Below, piece after piece: positions 46,584-57,165 of a stretch of 64,000 bases of DNA (position 1 is its first letter; each line of letters starts with the position of its first letter). Under the pieces are notes generated by a model. It did no database searches. It was not told the DNA's origin and saw only the letters and a program-made list of their open reading frames with translations. This DNA is from Paraspadella gotoi (Eukaryota; Chaetognatha). Where the stretch lies: positions 18,314,628 to 18,378,627 of the forward strand of contig CM119263.1 of assembly GCA_051294375.1 (NCBI GenBank), written 5' to 3'. The position numbers were made by a program, and so were the translations under genes.

Positions 46584-46691
46584 AGAGTCTTGATTGAAAG
46601 CCTTCAGAAACCTGCTATGTTATTATCTTGTAAGTGTGATGGAGGCCTTAAACCACCAAAGCCTGTCCAAAGTCAGGGACAAGATAGCTTA
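46584..46691 (-). repeat. Dispersed ~105-bp repeat, copy C
   Basis: The reverse complement shares CTATCTTG, TTGGACAGGCT, CTTACAAGATAAT and GGCTTTCAATCAAGACTCT with 1007-1110. It lies outside the 6-kb unit. Confidence 0.6.
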
Positions 46692-47445
46692 TTTATTAAA
46701 TGAATGGATAATTTTTATATTGGTTGTACCAATTTCATAAAATAGCAAACTCTTAGTTTATAGGACGATTTATTAATCGAAAAAAAAAGAGGTTTCCACT
46801 TGTTTATGTCTAATATTTATTCTTGAAAAAAAATATAATAAAATCCCAATAAAGTAGAAAAAGATAGCGGTGCGGTCGTGCGGTCGTAAAGGTGAATATA
46901 ATATCGATAAAAAATACTGAGATATACGAGACCCATAACGACTGCCAAAGAGGCGAAGGCATAAAATGGCCAGAAAGCGAAATCCTCCATCAGCGACGAA
47001 ACGCTTTTTCAAAATCCACCCATTTCTCACTTGACGTTTTTAGCTTCGACACGCCACTGGAGTCTGGGATAACCGTATCTCTATCTCTATTTTTCGTTTC
47101 TGTCTTTGCTCTCCCTCTTTCTTTCTCTCTCTCACTCTCTCTCTCATCCTCTCTCTTTTTCTCTCTCTCTCTATCTGTTTCGATTTTTATTTTCCTCTCT
47201 TTGTTCCAGTCACTTAGAAATTGGTTTATGAAATTTATGCCTACGAACTAATGTATCACCGTTTCTTTAGATATAGAGTTTTGATCTCGTTTTACATTGC
47301 ATGTTTATCTTTCCAAGCAGGGTGAATTTTTTTTTCTTCAATCCATCTTTTACAACGCTTGATATATTTATTTCAAACATTTGCTTTCTTATAACTGTCA
47401 AAACGATATTGGATTTTCTACAATCCTCAAGTTTCTCGATCCTTC
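46692..47445. other. No supported gene; CT tract
   Basis: Frames of 85 and 119 codons overlap on opposite strands (46773-47030 and 46892-47251); part of the latter is CT-repeat artefact (47080-47180). Neither is recognisable. Confidence 0.4.
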
Positions 47446-47654
47446 NNNNNNNNNNNNNNNNNNNNNNNNNNNNNNNNNNNNNNNNNNNNNNNNNNNNNNN
47501 NNNNNNNNNNNNNNNNNNNNNNNNNNNNNNNNNNNNNNNNNNNNNNNNNNNNNNNNNNNNNNNNNNNNNNNNNNNNNNNNNNNNNNNNNNNNNNNNNNNN
47601 NNNNNNNNNNNNNNNNNNNNNNNNNNNNNNNNNNNNNNNNNNNNNNNNNNNNNN
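47446..47654. other. Assembly gap, 209 N
   Basis: Ends in a (GA)n tract. Confidence 0.95.
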
Positions 47655-47736
47655 AGAGAGAGAGAGAGAGAGAAGGACTGGTGGTCCGTTCCCGGCGTCC
47701 ACCACCTGAGACGTGAACCGAATCCGAAATGACGCC

Positions 47737-47972
47737 NNNNNNNNNNNNNNNNNNNNNNNNNNNNNNNNNNNNNNNNNNNNNNNNNNNNNNNNNNNNNNNN
47801 NNNNNNNNNNNNNNNNNNNNNNNNNNNNNNNNNNNNNNNNNNNNNNNNNNNNNNNNNNNNNNNNNNNNNNNNNNNNNNNNNNNNNNNNNNNNNNNNNNNN
47901 NNNNNNNNNNNNNNNNNNNNNNNNNNNNNNNNNNNNNNNNNNNNNNNNNNNNNNNNNNNNNNNNNNNNNNNN
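47737..47972. other. Assembly gap, 236 N
   Basis: The 82-base island between this and the previous gap includes a minus-strand ACGTCTCAG followed by codons VVDAGNGPP; too short to call. Confidence 0.95.
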
Positions 47973-47989
47973 AGAGAGGTAGAGGTGAA

Positions 47990-48155
47990 ATGAAGGCGAA
48001 ATGGAAAAAGAGCAAGAAAAAAGGATGCGCGAGAGAGTGTCTAAGAAAGAAATATCAGATTGATGATTGCAGAGTAAAGAAGAGTTTGTTTGAAATCTGG
48101 ATTGGAGAAATAGTATCATGCGTTGATAAAATAATGAATATATTTTGGAGTAAAG
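47990..48155 (+). CDS. Candidate exon ending at a strong donor
   Basis: Starts at GAAATGAAG just after the gap and stays open 55 codons: MKAKWKKSKKKGCARECLRK, then KYQIDDCRVKKSLFEIWIGE and IVSCVDKIMNIFWSK. It ends at AAAG-GTAAGT, an ideal 5-prime splice site in phase 1, with a stop just inside the intron. It contains four cysteines and a hydrophobic end. The upstream sequence is hidden by the gap, so the ATG may be internal. Family unknown. Confidence 0.35.
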
Positions 48156-48447
48156 GTAAGTTGTAAAATATTTTGAGGAAGATGTGATAATATGGAATGT
48201 TGAGCGAAAAATGTGTGAAAAAAACAGAGCCAGAGAGAGTGAATGAAGAAAAAGAAGAGAAAGAATAGGATTTAATTAAGTTGAAGGTTGCATAATGAGA
48301 CACAAAATGCAAAGTCAAATTAGAGTGTGCAAATCAGTTGCGGAGTGTTGTCCTGCACGCAAGACGTTGCTTAAAGAGTCAGCAAGCAGTGAAGCTTGTT
48401 CTTTTGTTCGAGCTGAAGGATTTTCCCCTGGATAGCGATCGATGGAT

Positions 48448-48660
48448 TTACGGCCGACGAGGTTTTGTCGTTTTTATGTCGCGAATTCCGTCGGAGAAGA
48501 AGAAATATTCGGCGCCGACGTCTATTTTAGGAGGCGGCGTCACCGGCGTCGACGGCGCTTCCCCTTTCGTCACCGGCGCCGCGGTCGACGGCTTCGTCGT
48601 CGTTGTTTTCGTTGTTGTCGTTGTCGTCGTCACTGTTGTCTTTCCAAGAGTCTTTGTCAT
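48448..48660 (-). CDS. Open frame of 70 codons, Thr-rich (mucin-like)
   Basis: Runs from ATG to TAA on the minus strand. It reads MTKTLGKTTVTTTTTTTKTT, then KPSTAAPVTKGEAPSTPVTP, and continues with IDVGAEYFFFSDGIRDIKTT. Thr/Pro/Ser/Ala enrichment resembles an O-glycosylated linker, and the residues beyond the repeat look ordinary. Two other frames are open here: an Asp/Asn-rich minus frame and a 117-codon plus frame with a Val-rich end (48338-48691). The underlying DNA is a degenerate GAC/ACG array, which opens several frames at once. Confidence 0.3.
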   Translation of the reverse strand: MTKTLGKTTVTTTTTTTKTTTTKPSTAAPVTKGEAPSTPVTPPPKIDVGAEYFFFSDGIRDIKTTKPRRP

Positions 48661-48691
48661 CGATGTCTTTCAGTATAAAAGTAAATATTGA

Positions 48692-49238
<547 letters not shown>

Positions 49239-49839
49239 ACTTCCCCTATTTCCTTTTTTCTTTCTCATTTCCTTTCCTCCACCCGGATGCGCCGTTGTCC
49301 TCCGATGTTTGCCATCCTTTTCTTCGAATTTCCTGTTGATTCTTTCCGATTCACTGCCAACGCGCTTCTTCCGCTTCTTCCGCTTCTTCCGCTTCTTTCT
49401 CGATTTCCGATTTTTTCTCTCCTGTCGCTTCTTCTTTATTTTCTCTTAATATTATCTATATTATTTCATATTCCTCCTATGTACCAGTTTTGACTTCATT
49501 CCGATCTTCCACTTTCCAGATCTCTTCTCTTTCCCAAATATCGACCTCTTTTTTCCCTTTTAATTCTTCACCATTTTTTCCCTCTGCTTTCCATACCAGA
49601 TTTTCTGTTTTACCTTTAGTTTTAACCCCTATTTCATTTTTTCCAGGTTAGCATTTTTGCTGCTACATTCTTTGCTATCGATTTTGTCCTGGTGTTTTAC
49701 TTTGGATTTTCATTATTTTGCTATCTTTTAGATATTAGTTTCCGTTTTAGTGTATTATTCGTATTTCAAATATATTTCATATTCTAATCATTTTAATCTG
49801 AGCGGTGAACATTCTGTTTCTAAACTTAATGTTACCCGG
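49239..49839. other. Single-copy flank left of the large inverted repeat
   Basis: T-rich DNA with four CTTCTTCCG-like repeats near 49367-49395. No gene supported; it has no counterpart on the right side of the inverted repeat. Confidence 0.5.
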
Positions 49840-50005
49840 TTGTTCAGAAATCGAGTAAAAAAAGAGGGTCAACGTTTTTAAGGAAAAGAAAGGCATCAAT
49901 AGTATCATTGTAATAGTATGATTCATAATATTGATTCGACCTTACACGACAACCGACAAAGTGTAAAACTAAAAAAATTTGAAACAGAAAAGTTTAGGAA
50001 ATGCC

Positions 50006-50088
50006 GTAAAGGATCTTAATTGCGCAAAGGATATTAAACGACGCAAAGGACTGAAATATCGCAAAGGATACAAAATGACGTAAAGGAT
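50006..50088 (+). repeat. Five 18-19-bp repeats with (G/A)CAAAGGAT-type core
   Basis: GTAAAGGAT or GCAAAGGAT/C occurs at 50006, 50024, 50043, 50061 and 50080. The same array is mirrored at about 63402-63489. It ends 9 bases before a good ATG. CAAAGG resembles HMG-box (TCF/LEF, Sox) or nuclear-receptor half sites, but the regularity could equally be a plain minisatellite. Confidence 0.7.
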
Positions 50089-50096
50089 TTTGAAAA

Positions 50097-50345
50097 ATGG
50101 GCGAAGAGAAGCGAGCGTCAAATCTCACCCTTGAATCGCCCTCTTCTCCTCCCGGGATTGGACCGCGTGACCCGAAAGTCATTCGCCCACGATTGAATGG
50201 AGCCGGAGAGAGAGAGCGGAGGCGGGGATTCGATGGGTCTTTCCCGGGACCGATATCTTTGTCCTCCTTTTCTCTGACTTCCCAGTTGCTCCTTCGAACT
50301 ATGAGCTCTTCATCCAGGCGCCATATCGTGCGAGACACAGAATAA
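50097..50345 (+). CDS. Candidate N-terminal exon after the 18-bp repeats
   Basis: AAAAATGGGCG start, 82 codons: MGEEKRASNLTLESPSSPPG, then IGPRDPKVIRPRLNGAG, an Arg/Glu part from a GA tract, and a Ser-rich end. In the right arm (minus strand from 63394) the first codons differ by indels and the frame closes after 33 codons. The part just before CTTTCAGGTTTATT is open in another frame as VAPSNYELFIQAPYRARHRI in that arm. One of the two arms must carry errors. Good start context and composition support coding; family unknown. Confidence 0.32.
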   Translation: MGEEKRASNLTLESPSSPPGIGPRDPKVIRPRLNGAGERERRRGFDGSFPGPISLSSFSLTSQLLLRTMSSSSRRHIVRDTE

Positions 50346-50636
50346 CAATCTCCTAAGGAATTTCTAGTCTCTCAGGTTTATTCTTAATTCGTCAATTAAT
50401 GAAGAGTCTCCAAACAATTTATTTTAATTAAATCCTTATTCTTCTTTCGCGCCTATTTTCCATCTTTTCCTTTTTCACCTCGAAGACTCCCAAACCCCCG
50501 CCAAAAGAAGGACCCCGCCGCCACCCACCATGCAACCCCACCGTCCTACGACCGGGCGGGCGTGAAAGGGTAATGAAAGGTCGACGCACAAGTCGTACAA
50601 GAGGAAGGAAAGAGGAGGAAGAACCACTTTTCTGGT

Positions 50637-50637
<1 letters not shown>

Positions 50638-50723
<86 letters not shown>

Positions 50724-50735
50724 CGGGTGAGAGAG
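50638..50735. repeat. (GA)n microsatellite
   Basis: Interrupted GA tract; mirrored as (CT)n at 62789-62844 with fewer repeats. Confidence 0.85.
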
Positions 50736-51100
50736 AAAGATTCTAAAGGCTAGAAATATGGGATGATAGAAATGAAAAAGGTCAGAGAGAAGTGTCGGGA
50801 AAAGATTCGACTCAATTGGAAAAAAGGTGCGGGGGGAAGGGGCAAGCCGAAATATGCAAATGAGATTTAAGCTGATGTCCGCGGGGAAGAAGTAGGCGTG
50901 GCATTCCAAGGAAAAAGGAAGACGGAGAAAATTAAAGCCGATGAGACGAAAAAAAATTTGCATATTTTTAATTCATAATGATGTCATCGTTATGGAAATG
51001 ATCATATGACGTTATTTGCGAGATAATTCCGTCCCTTTTTTTTAATATATTTTTTTTCGTTTAAATGAATTTAACTTGGCGTTTTTAAAAAAAATTTCAG

Positions 51101-51256
51101 CGAACCGGTAGAATGAGTTCGCATCTTCTGCGCTCACCAGCACCTGCAACTTTTCTGCGGCCACGCACCCGACGCCCGTTGACCGTTATCAGCTCCAGCA
51201 TCGCCGCGCAGTTTTTATCGCGTTTCTGCCGCATCAATGAATCGAAGCCTCGTCAG
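51101..51256 (+). CDS. Candidate internal exon, 52 codons, phase 0-0
   Basis: AAAAATTTCAG precedes and CGTCAG-GTTTTT follows a 156-base segment fully open in phase 0 at both ends. It reads RTGRMSSHLLRSPAPATFLR, then PRTRRPLTVISSSIAAQFLS and RFCRINESKPRQ. It is GC-richer than the AT-rich flanks. The mirror copy lies at 62273-62429 on the minus strand with one or two indels. Arg/Ser/Leu-rich like a mitochondrial targeting region, but this is only a resemblance. Family unknown. Confidence 0.4.
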
Positions 51257-51316
51257 GTTTTTTTAATCGATATTCGTGAATTAAAAGACAAAAAAAAAAC
51301 AACAAACATAGACTCT

Positions 51317-51320
51317 ATCT

Positions 51321-51374
<54 letters not shown>

Positions 51375-51390
51375 TCTCTCTCTCTGTCTC
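51317..51390. repeat. (CT)n microsatellite
   Basis: Mirrored as (GA)n at 62163-62206. Confidence 0.85.
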
Positions 51391-51874
51391 TTCTCCCTTC
51401 TCTCGCCAACGCTCTCCACTATCTCCCCCTATCGGTTCTCATTAATTCACGATCCTCTCCACTAGACCGACAGGACGCGTGACCTTGAAAAAGACCACCA
51501 CCGTTCTCGCCGCAGCTTTATCCCTTCGCGTCATGGGCGATGATAACGTTGACGTTAGTTTTTAATCAAAAAACTTAAAGTTTTTGTGACACAATTTCGG
51601 GAATACGTTTTTAAACCCTGTCGAATGAACCTGAATGGAGTGAATCTGGATTGTGAAGAAGGTTTTTGAAGAAAGAGAAATGTGATTATTCCCAATAAGT
51701 CGATTTTTAAAAAAAAAACGAAAGATTTCGATGGCTGAGAAAAAAACAGCGAATCGAAACAGTCGATAACTTTGAGTTTTTGTCGTTTAAGTTCGACAAA
51801 AGACATCGTTCACCCTCATCGACCTCCATTTGGAAAAACCAAGGCTTCCCCGTAGCTGTCGTTTCCTCGTTTTT

Positions 51875-52135
51875 GTCGTCGTCGTCGTCGTCGTCTTCGT
51901 CGTCGTTCGTCGTCGTCGTCGAAAAAAACCTTAAAACCCTCGCTCCGAATTCCGTCACCCCCAAAAAGGCCTCATGGCTGCCACGGAAGCGCCACCTCAA
52001 CTACATTCCTTCTTTTTGCGCTTTTCAACATTTCATCTCGGCCACACCTTCGCTTTCCCGATATTCCGCCTTAACCCAGTTATCGACGTCGTGGTCGCGT
52101 CTTCGTCGTCGTCGTCGTCGTCTTTCGTCGTCGTC
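51875..52135. repeat. Two GTC/GAC arrays with single-copy DNA between
   Basis: Arrays at 51875-51930 and 52103-52135, mirrored at 61650-61705 and 61440-61495. On the minus strand the first array gives poly-Asp leading to KNEETTATGKPWFFQMEVDE. In the right arm the frames shift to poly-Thr then ATGKPWFSKWRSM. Coding is possible but the frame cannot be fixed. Confidence 0.5.
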
Positions 52136-52505
52136 CGCCTCCCTTCGTTTGAACGGGAATCATTTTAAATAATTCATTCGCGACGCAAAGAATAGAATCC
52201 GTCAACTTTCCCCGTGCGCTTCCACCGTCTCCAGACTCTCTTCCCCATCTTGTTCCTCATTAGCTCCCATCTGAAACTCGATTCGAGTTGAACATCTTCC
52301 CGGTTCCATTAAAATCCCCCCCCCCATTTCCATTTACGTAACCCACTCACCCGCACCCTCATTTCCGCCTCAATTCCACCCATCCCCCCTCTTCTACTAT
52401 CCGAGGTTAATTTCCGTTCTTCCTTTTCCCTTCGTAACGCGCGACCGGGAGAATGTATCCGCGGGAGAATTACATCCGGGATTACGGTGAATTCTTTCCA
52501 GTTAC

Positions 52506-54637
52506 GACACAATGAAAAATGGCGTAACGTTACTGTTCCGTGCTTTAAAAAAATTCACTTGTTCAATTTATTTATAGGGGTGAAAGATGATAATTTTTTT
52601 TAAAAAATTACTTATTCATATTATTCTAGAATTGTAATAGAAAAAATATAAAAAAATAATAGTACCAATAGTTAGTGTTATGTCTCAAATAGATTGAAAA
52701 AAACCTTCATTTAAAAATTCGATCGGAAAGTGGGGTAACTAAGGCTTACCAAGGCATCCTCCATGCCGTTGTTCTCTTCAAAATAATTTTTTATTTAACT
52801 ACATTGGAAAGGGAAAAAAAGAAATTCCAGGAGGGAAAGCGTGTATAAAGGGTACAGATTAATCTGGATTTACTGAATGATAACATGACCTTTTATTTAT
52901 TTATGAAATGGGGCATAAAGATCTCTAAAAAATTCGATCATTAAAGTCAGTCAATGAACCCTTTTCTAATGGGCTATTACAAAGAAATATTTTTTCTTAA
53001 TTAAAATGATGATAAATAATAGAATTAAATTCCTTGCTAATTTAAACACAATGATGTCTTGCTTTGTCAAATATATTGCAAGCTATATTAATTTTTAAAA
53101 CTATTATGATAAACAACAGTGTATCAAGCTTTAGTTTGCAGTTAAAAGATAATGAAAAATGCCGATTTTTTCACAGACAAGAAGGTAGATGTCCAGACTG
53201 TTTTATATCAAGCTGAAAAACATTTTTGTATTTATCATTTTTGATATTTTAAAAAGACATTTTATCAAGCTACAATATAAATTTTTGCTTGTTTTTTACT
53301 TTAACTAAATATAAAAGCAGTTTTAGGAATAAAGAAATTTAATAATTAATCAAAATGTAATTCAGGTCTTCCCTTTTCAAATTACCAAAAGAAAAATAAA
53401 AAATTTCATATGCCTTCATTGAAATTTTTAAAGCAAAAAACTGTTATTACTTTTAACTCTGATTTTAACAAAGCGTGTGTAAAGTATTTATTAGATTTAA
53501 TTTAATAAAACTTTTTTGAAAGGTGTCACATAATTAGGGCTTTAATTTGGATACCACACCATTCTTGCTAGCTCTTTCCTTTCAAAATTATTTAAAAAAA
53601 ACTTTTTTCAAAAAACTACGCAGTACAAATCTTTAAATAAAAAATTTGGGCAAAGCGGGAGGATCTCACTTATTTCTATTGATTTACAATACTTTTAATT
53701 TTAAAATAAAACTTGAAGAAATTTTTTTGTCATTTAGAATACATATCACTTTCAGATGTACCCATCGTTATTAATAATTTGATTTATTTATTCCCCAAAA
53801 AAAGCCTAATTAAAAAAGTTGAAATTTTTTCAAATTGTTGGAAAAAAATTTCCTCTGACCTATGCTCATTGAGGAATAAATGGTTTGCTAGAAAATCAAA
53901 ATATCAAAAAATAAAAAAAATCAGCCTCAGAAAAAATTGAAAGGCTAGAGGCTGATTTTTTTTAGAATGCAAAATTTTTTTCCTAACTTGAAATCCATTA
54001 TTCTCAAGTTTTTCAAAATATTTTTTTCCAAATCATTTCAATCAATTTTTTTTAATTTTAATTTAAAATGTTTTTATGATGTTGTTTTTGTTTGAAAAGA
54101 ATTGAAAAAAAATTTAAAAAATTAGTAATTATATAAGGGTTTTTGGAAATACCTTTAAAATATTAGATAATTAAAACAAGGGGAATAAGCAGAAAAAAAC
54201 TCCCTTCATAAAAAAAATGAAAATGAATTTGTCATATTGTTATTTAGATAATGATTAAATTACCAAACATATGATTCATATAAATTGAAGAAATGATGGG
54301 TAAAAATATTCCATCTCGGTTCTCGATTACTATTAAGTTATTGTTAAAAGTTTGTTTTAATAATTATTAACTTTGTTTTTTGCATTTTATAAAAGCAATG
54401 GTTTAAAATTTTGTAAGCGTTTCGAGCTATATTTGCTTCATCTTTTTTACTATTTTTGATCTAATTAGCTTTTTGTTGATGTCAAGATGGTCAGACACAA
54501 GTAATGTCCAGCTAAGTGTACTCGCACAATATTACCAAAATTAGTAATAATCAATTAATTTGGCTCAGGAAACAATTTTAAAGACAGAAATCAAGCACGA
54601 GGACAGTGTAACGCCCACGTTATTTTTTCATTGTGTC
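52506..54637. mobile_element. Non-autonomous DNA transposon with terminal inverted repeats
   Basis: A 2132-base, very AT-rich segment starts with GACACAATGAAAAA and ends with the reverse complement TTTTTTCATTGTGTC. Similarity continues for about 40 bases (GTAACGTT and CGTGCTT against CGTTAC and CGTGCTT). Flanks are TTAC on the left and TTAA on the right. The right arm of the inverted repeat at 61065-61090 reads straight through the empty site (CCAGTTACATACGGATC in reverse complement). That defines the insertion and implies a 3-4-base target duplication of TTA(A/C). TTA suggests the PIF/Harbinger group and TTAA piggyBac, but the termini fit neither clearly. No transposase frame is present, so it would depend on a relative. 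Confidence 0.72.
53913..53963. other. Hairpin inside the transposon
   Basis: AAAAAATCAGCCTC pairs perfectly with GAGGCTGATTTTTT across a 19-base loop. It is probably a secondary fold of the element; eukaryotic Pol III would be stopped by its T run. Confidence 0.55.
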
Positions 54638-54843
54638 TTAATACGTATCGGGAGGCTCGCGATAATTTTGGGCGGGAATTAACGCAAGAAGATTTCTCTT
54701 CGGAGCCGACGGTTGGAATCACCGATTTTCTTTCATCCTTTTAAAGTTTGGCCGAAAGGTCGTGGGATTGTGTTTTTTATTATTATTCATTTTTTTCTAA
54801 TACCTAGTTTAGTATCGATTATAAAAAGTATCATTTTTTCCAG
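54638..54843. other. Short non-coding stretch, left arm
   Basis: GC-rich at the start (GGGAGGCTCGCGATAATTTT), then T-rich, ending in a good acceptor ATTTTTTCCAG at 54833-54843. Confidence 0.4.
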
Positions 54844-54965
54844 TTTCCACGTTGAGGGCCGTTATCGTTCCATTCAAATTTATACTCTGCCTTGTTCTTT
54901 TTCCTTCGTTCTTCTCCATGCCAGGCGATATGACAATAGAACAAAGACGGCCCATATTAAAAACG
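54844..54965 (+). CDS. Candidate exon, frame differs between arms
   Basis: Follows TTTTTTCCAG. In this arm it reads FHVEGRYRSIQIYTLPCSFS then FVLLHARRYDNRTKTAHIKN. In the right arm, small indels change the middle to a hydrophobic FPIQFIFSALFSFVLLHAQA. A second acceptor, CCATGCCCAG, in the right arm would start an exon reading DMTIEQRRPYKNER. The true frame is undecidable here. Confidence 0.3.
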
Positions 54966-55024
54966 AACTTATAAATTTTTTTTTTTTTGGTTAGATTTCG
55001 ACTTTTCATTGTTCTCTGTTTCAG

Positions 55025-55121
55025 TCGGGGTGATGAAGGGCCAAACGAAAATCGCGGTTATATTGCGCCCGTATACACTGAGAGATTTCTGAAGGAAAAT
55101 AAACGCCCCTCTCGCAATTAG
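55025..55121 (+). CDS. Frameshifted copy of a terminal exon
   Basis: Begins after CTCTGTTTCAG and corresponds to the intact exon at 60613-60701 in the right arm. Extra bases here (for instance GGGGTGATG against GGGGATG) break the frame, leaving a stop after RDF. The contrast shows that the left arm carries errors or mutations at this exon. Confidence 0.4.
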
Positions 55122-55180
55122 GAAGGATATTAAATTAGAAAGTAGATTAATTGCGGAGAAAAAAAAAAGTTTGAGGAACA

Positions 55181-55946
55181 ATGGGCGCCATTCCGGAAAA
55201 CGACGATGACGACGACGACCGACGGATACGACGAGTATGCGATGACGGACGGACCGTTGACAGGATGACGACGACCGCTTGACGATGACGACGACGTTGA
55301 CGATGACGACGACTGTTTGACGATGACGATGACGACGGACGTTGACATGACGAAGACGCTTGGACGATGACCGACGACGTTGACTGATGACGACGACTGT
55401 TTTGACGATGACGACGATCGTTTGACGATGACGACGACGTTGACGATGACGACGCGTTGACGATGACGACGACTGATGACGATGACGACGACGTTGCACG
55501 ATGACGACGACCGTTGACGATGACGACGACGTTTGCCGATTGACGACGATCTGTAGCGGTTGACCTGGATTGGAACTTTGACGACGTTGACGATGACGAC
55601 GACGACGACGATGAACAACGACGTTGACGATGACGACGACGTTGACTGATGACGACGACGTTGACGATTGACGACGAGCGCGACCCGTTGACGATGACGT
55701 ACGGGACGTTTGACGATGACGACGGACCGTTGACGATGACGACGACGTTGGACGATGACAGACGGGACGTTGACGATACGACGTTGACGATTGACGACGA
55801 CGTTGACGATGACAAAAAGTGAAAACCGACTGGACGGGCACACGATAGCAAGACGGTTGATTTACGACGACGACGACGACGACGACACGACGACGACGAC
55901 GAGACGACGGACGGCGAAAAGCGATGATCCAATTGGTTGGAGCGTC
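55181..55946 (+). CDS. Asp-rich minisatellite gene, left-arm copy (broken frame)
   Basis: Starts at ATGGGCGCC and reads MGAIPENDDDDDD before indels shift it. It consists of about 30-35 copies of the 18-base unit TTGACGATGACGACGACG, then a unique tail and a GAC-rich end. The unit reads DDDDDV or TMTTTL in two frames and has a stop in the third. The right arm (58940-60553) keeps the Asp frame into the unique tail, so this copy is taken as the same gene with errors. The role is unknown; acidic repeat proteins can bind calcium, but there is no evidence for that here. Confidence 0.38.
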
Positions 55947-56653
55947 TTTTTTTTTTTAGAATTTCCACCGAAAATGCATTTTCATGAGGAAACAAACTGT
56001 TTTTTTTTTATTTCTTTTTTTTATTTTGCGTTGTTGGAGGTTTTAGAGGAATGGGTTTTTCCGTGGATGATTTAAGGAAAGGAATATTGGAAAAAGGAAA
56101 TTTGAAAAAAAAAATATCGAAAAAAAATTTACATCGAAAAAAATGAATATTATCAAATTCTATTTTTATGATAAAAAAAAGGTTAGCAAGTAGAACTGGG
56201 TACTAGAAAGAATAAAAATAAATTGAATTATTTGAATAAATGGACAAACTAATAAATAATAATTTAATGAATTGAATTATTGAATTTTAATAAATAAAAT
56301 AAATAAATAAATAAATAAATAATAAATAAATAAAGTAAATAAATAAAATAAATAAATAATATAAATAAATAATAAAATAATAAATAAATAATGAATGAAT
56401 GAATGAATTGAATTTTAGAGTCACCCCAGAATTAATGAATTAATGAATTATGAATTAAGGAATTGGAAATGAAAAAGATATATAAATGAAAATTAATAAA
56501 TAAGTAAATAAATGAATAATAAATTAGTGTATTTGTAGCTAAAACTCATGACGAGCCGATGAATCATTTCAAGATTCCATATCGAAGGACCATGCCAATA
56601 TCCGAGATTAAAATAACAGAAATAAAATAACAACGTAGCGAAGGAGTGACGAA

Positions 56654-56660
<7 letters not shown>
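55947..56660. repeat. AT-rich stretch with (AAAT)n and (AT)n
   Basis: An imperfect AAAT/AATG tract runs at 56225-56412 and (AT)n at 56657-56684. The right arm has mainly (ATTC)n at the corresponding place and lacks the (AT)n tract, so microsatellite content differs between arms. Confidence 0.7.
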
Positions 56661-56684
<24 letters not shown>

Positions 56685-56687
<3 letters not shown>

Positions 56688-56961
56688 TCGTATACGCGAA
56701 CAATACACTCGTCGAAAGAAAAAAGGTTCTTAAGGCAAAAAAGGTAAAAAAGCGCCGAGCATCGACTCCCGAAACAAAGAGGATGGGAAATGAAATGCCA
56801 CCGGAAATGACGGTGGAAGTTAACGGTCGGAATTTAACGGCGGAGACGCCGATGGAATTCGTCATTGAAGCCGGAATTTCGTGGAATTTTACCGCGAGAA
56901 TTGGAAAGGAGGAGGATCCCGAGCTGAGTGAAGCGAATATGCAGATTACTGGAGTTTGAGA
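56685..56961 (+). CDS. Candidate exon A of the arm gene
   Basis: After the (AT)n tract the frame reads NNTLVERKKVLKAKKVKKRR, then ASTPETKRMGNEMPPEMTVE, then VNGRNLTAETPMEFVIEAGI and SWNFTARIGKEEDPELSEAN. The right arm (minus strand, about 58030-58340) encodes a clearly related SSKKGSKTKKGKKRRASNPE, so the Lys-rich start followed by mixed residues is reproducible. In this arm the frame hits a stop near 56956; the right arm lacks two bases there and could instead read through to a donor GA-GTAGGT. Then it would join exon B in phase 2 (GA+C = Asp). Protein-like composition on both sides of the basic region makes this the best multi-exon candidate. Family unknown. Confidence 0.45.
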
Positions 56962-56991
56962 GTAGGTTGAGCCCTCTTTGTTTTATTTTAG

Positions 56992-57067
56992 CGACGCGCA
57001 GGCGAAATCTCATTTGGAAATTTTAAAAAACGGGTTTTTGGAACGATGGCATCCGACACCCCCGCAG
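56992..57067 (+). CDS. Candidate exon B, 25 codons
   Basis: GTTTTATTTTAG acceptor and CCGCAG-GTAAGT donor, both strong, bound a 76-base exon reading DAQAKSHLEILKNGFLERWH then PTPPQ. The gap to exon A would be an intron of only about 30 bases, unusually small for an animal. In the right arm the last part of this exon and the donor are missing. Confidence 0.48.
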
Positions 57068-57165
57068 GTAAGTCAGACCTCCTACACACATCTGTATAGG
57101 CGCTCAATTGGTGAGAAAAAAAAAGGGGAATTTGTGAGATATCTGTTGTATACATATTGTTATAG

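Noticed and set aside
53913-53963. Rho-independent terminator
   Set aside because: Stem followed by T run looks like one, but the window is eukaryotic and the hairpin lies inside a transposon.
54969-55995. Minus-strand frames of 237-290 codons rich in Ser, Arg, Val and His
   Set aside because: Antisense of the 18-bp minisatellite; kept open by the repeat, and the opposite strand has the better tail.
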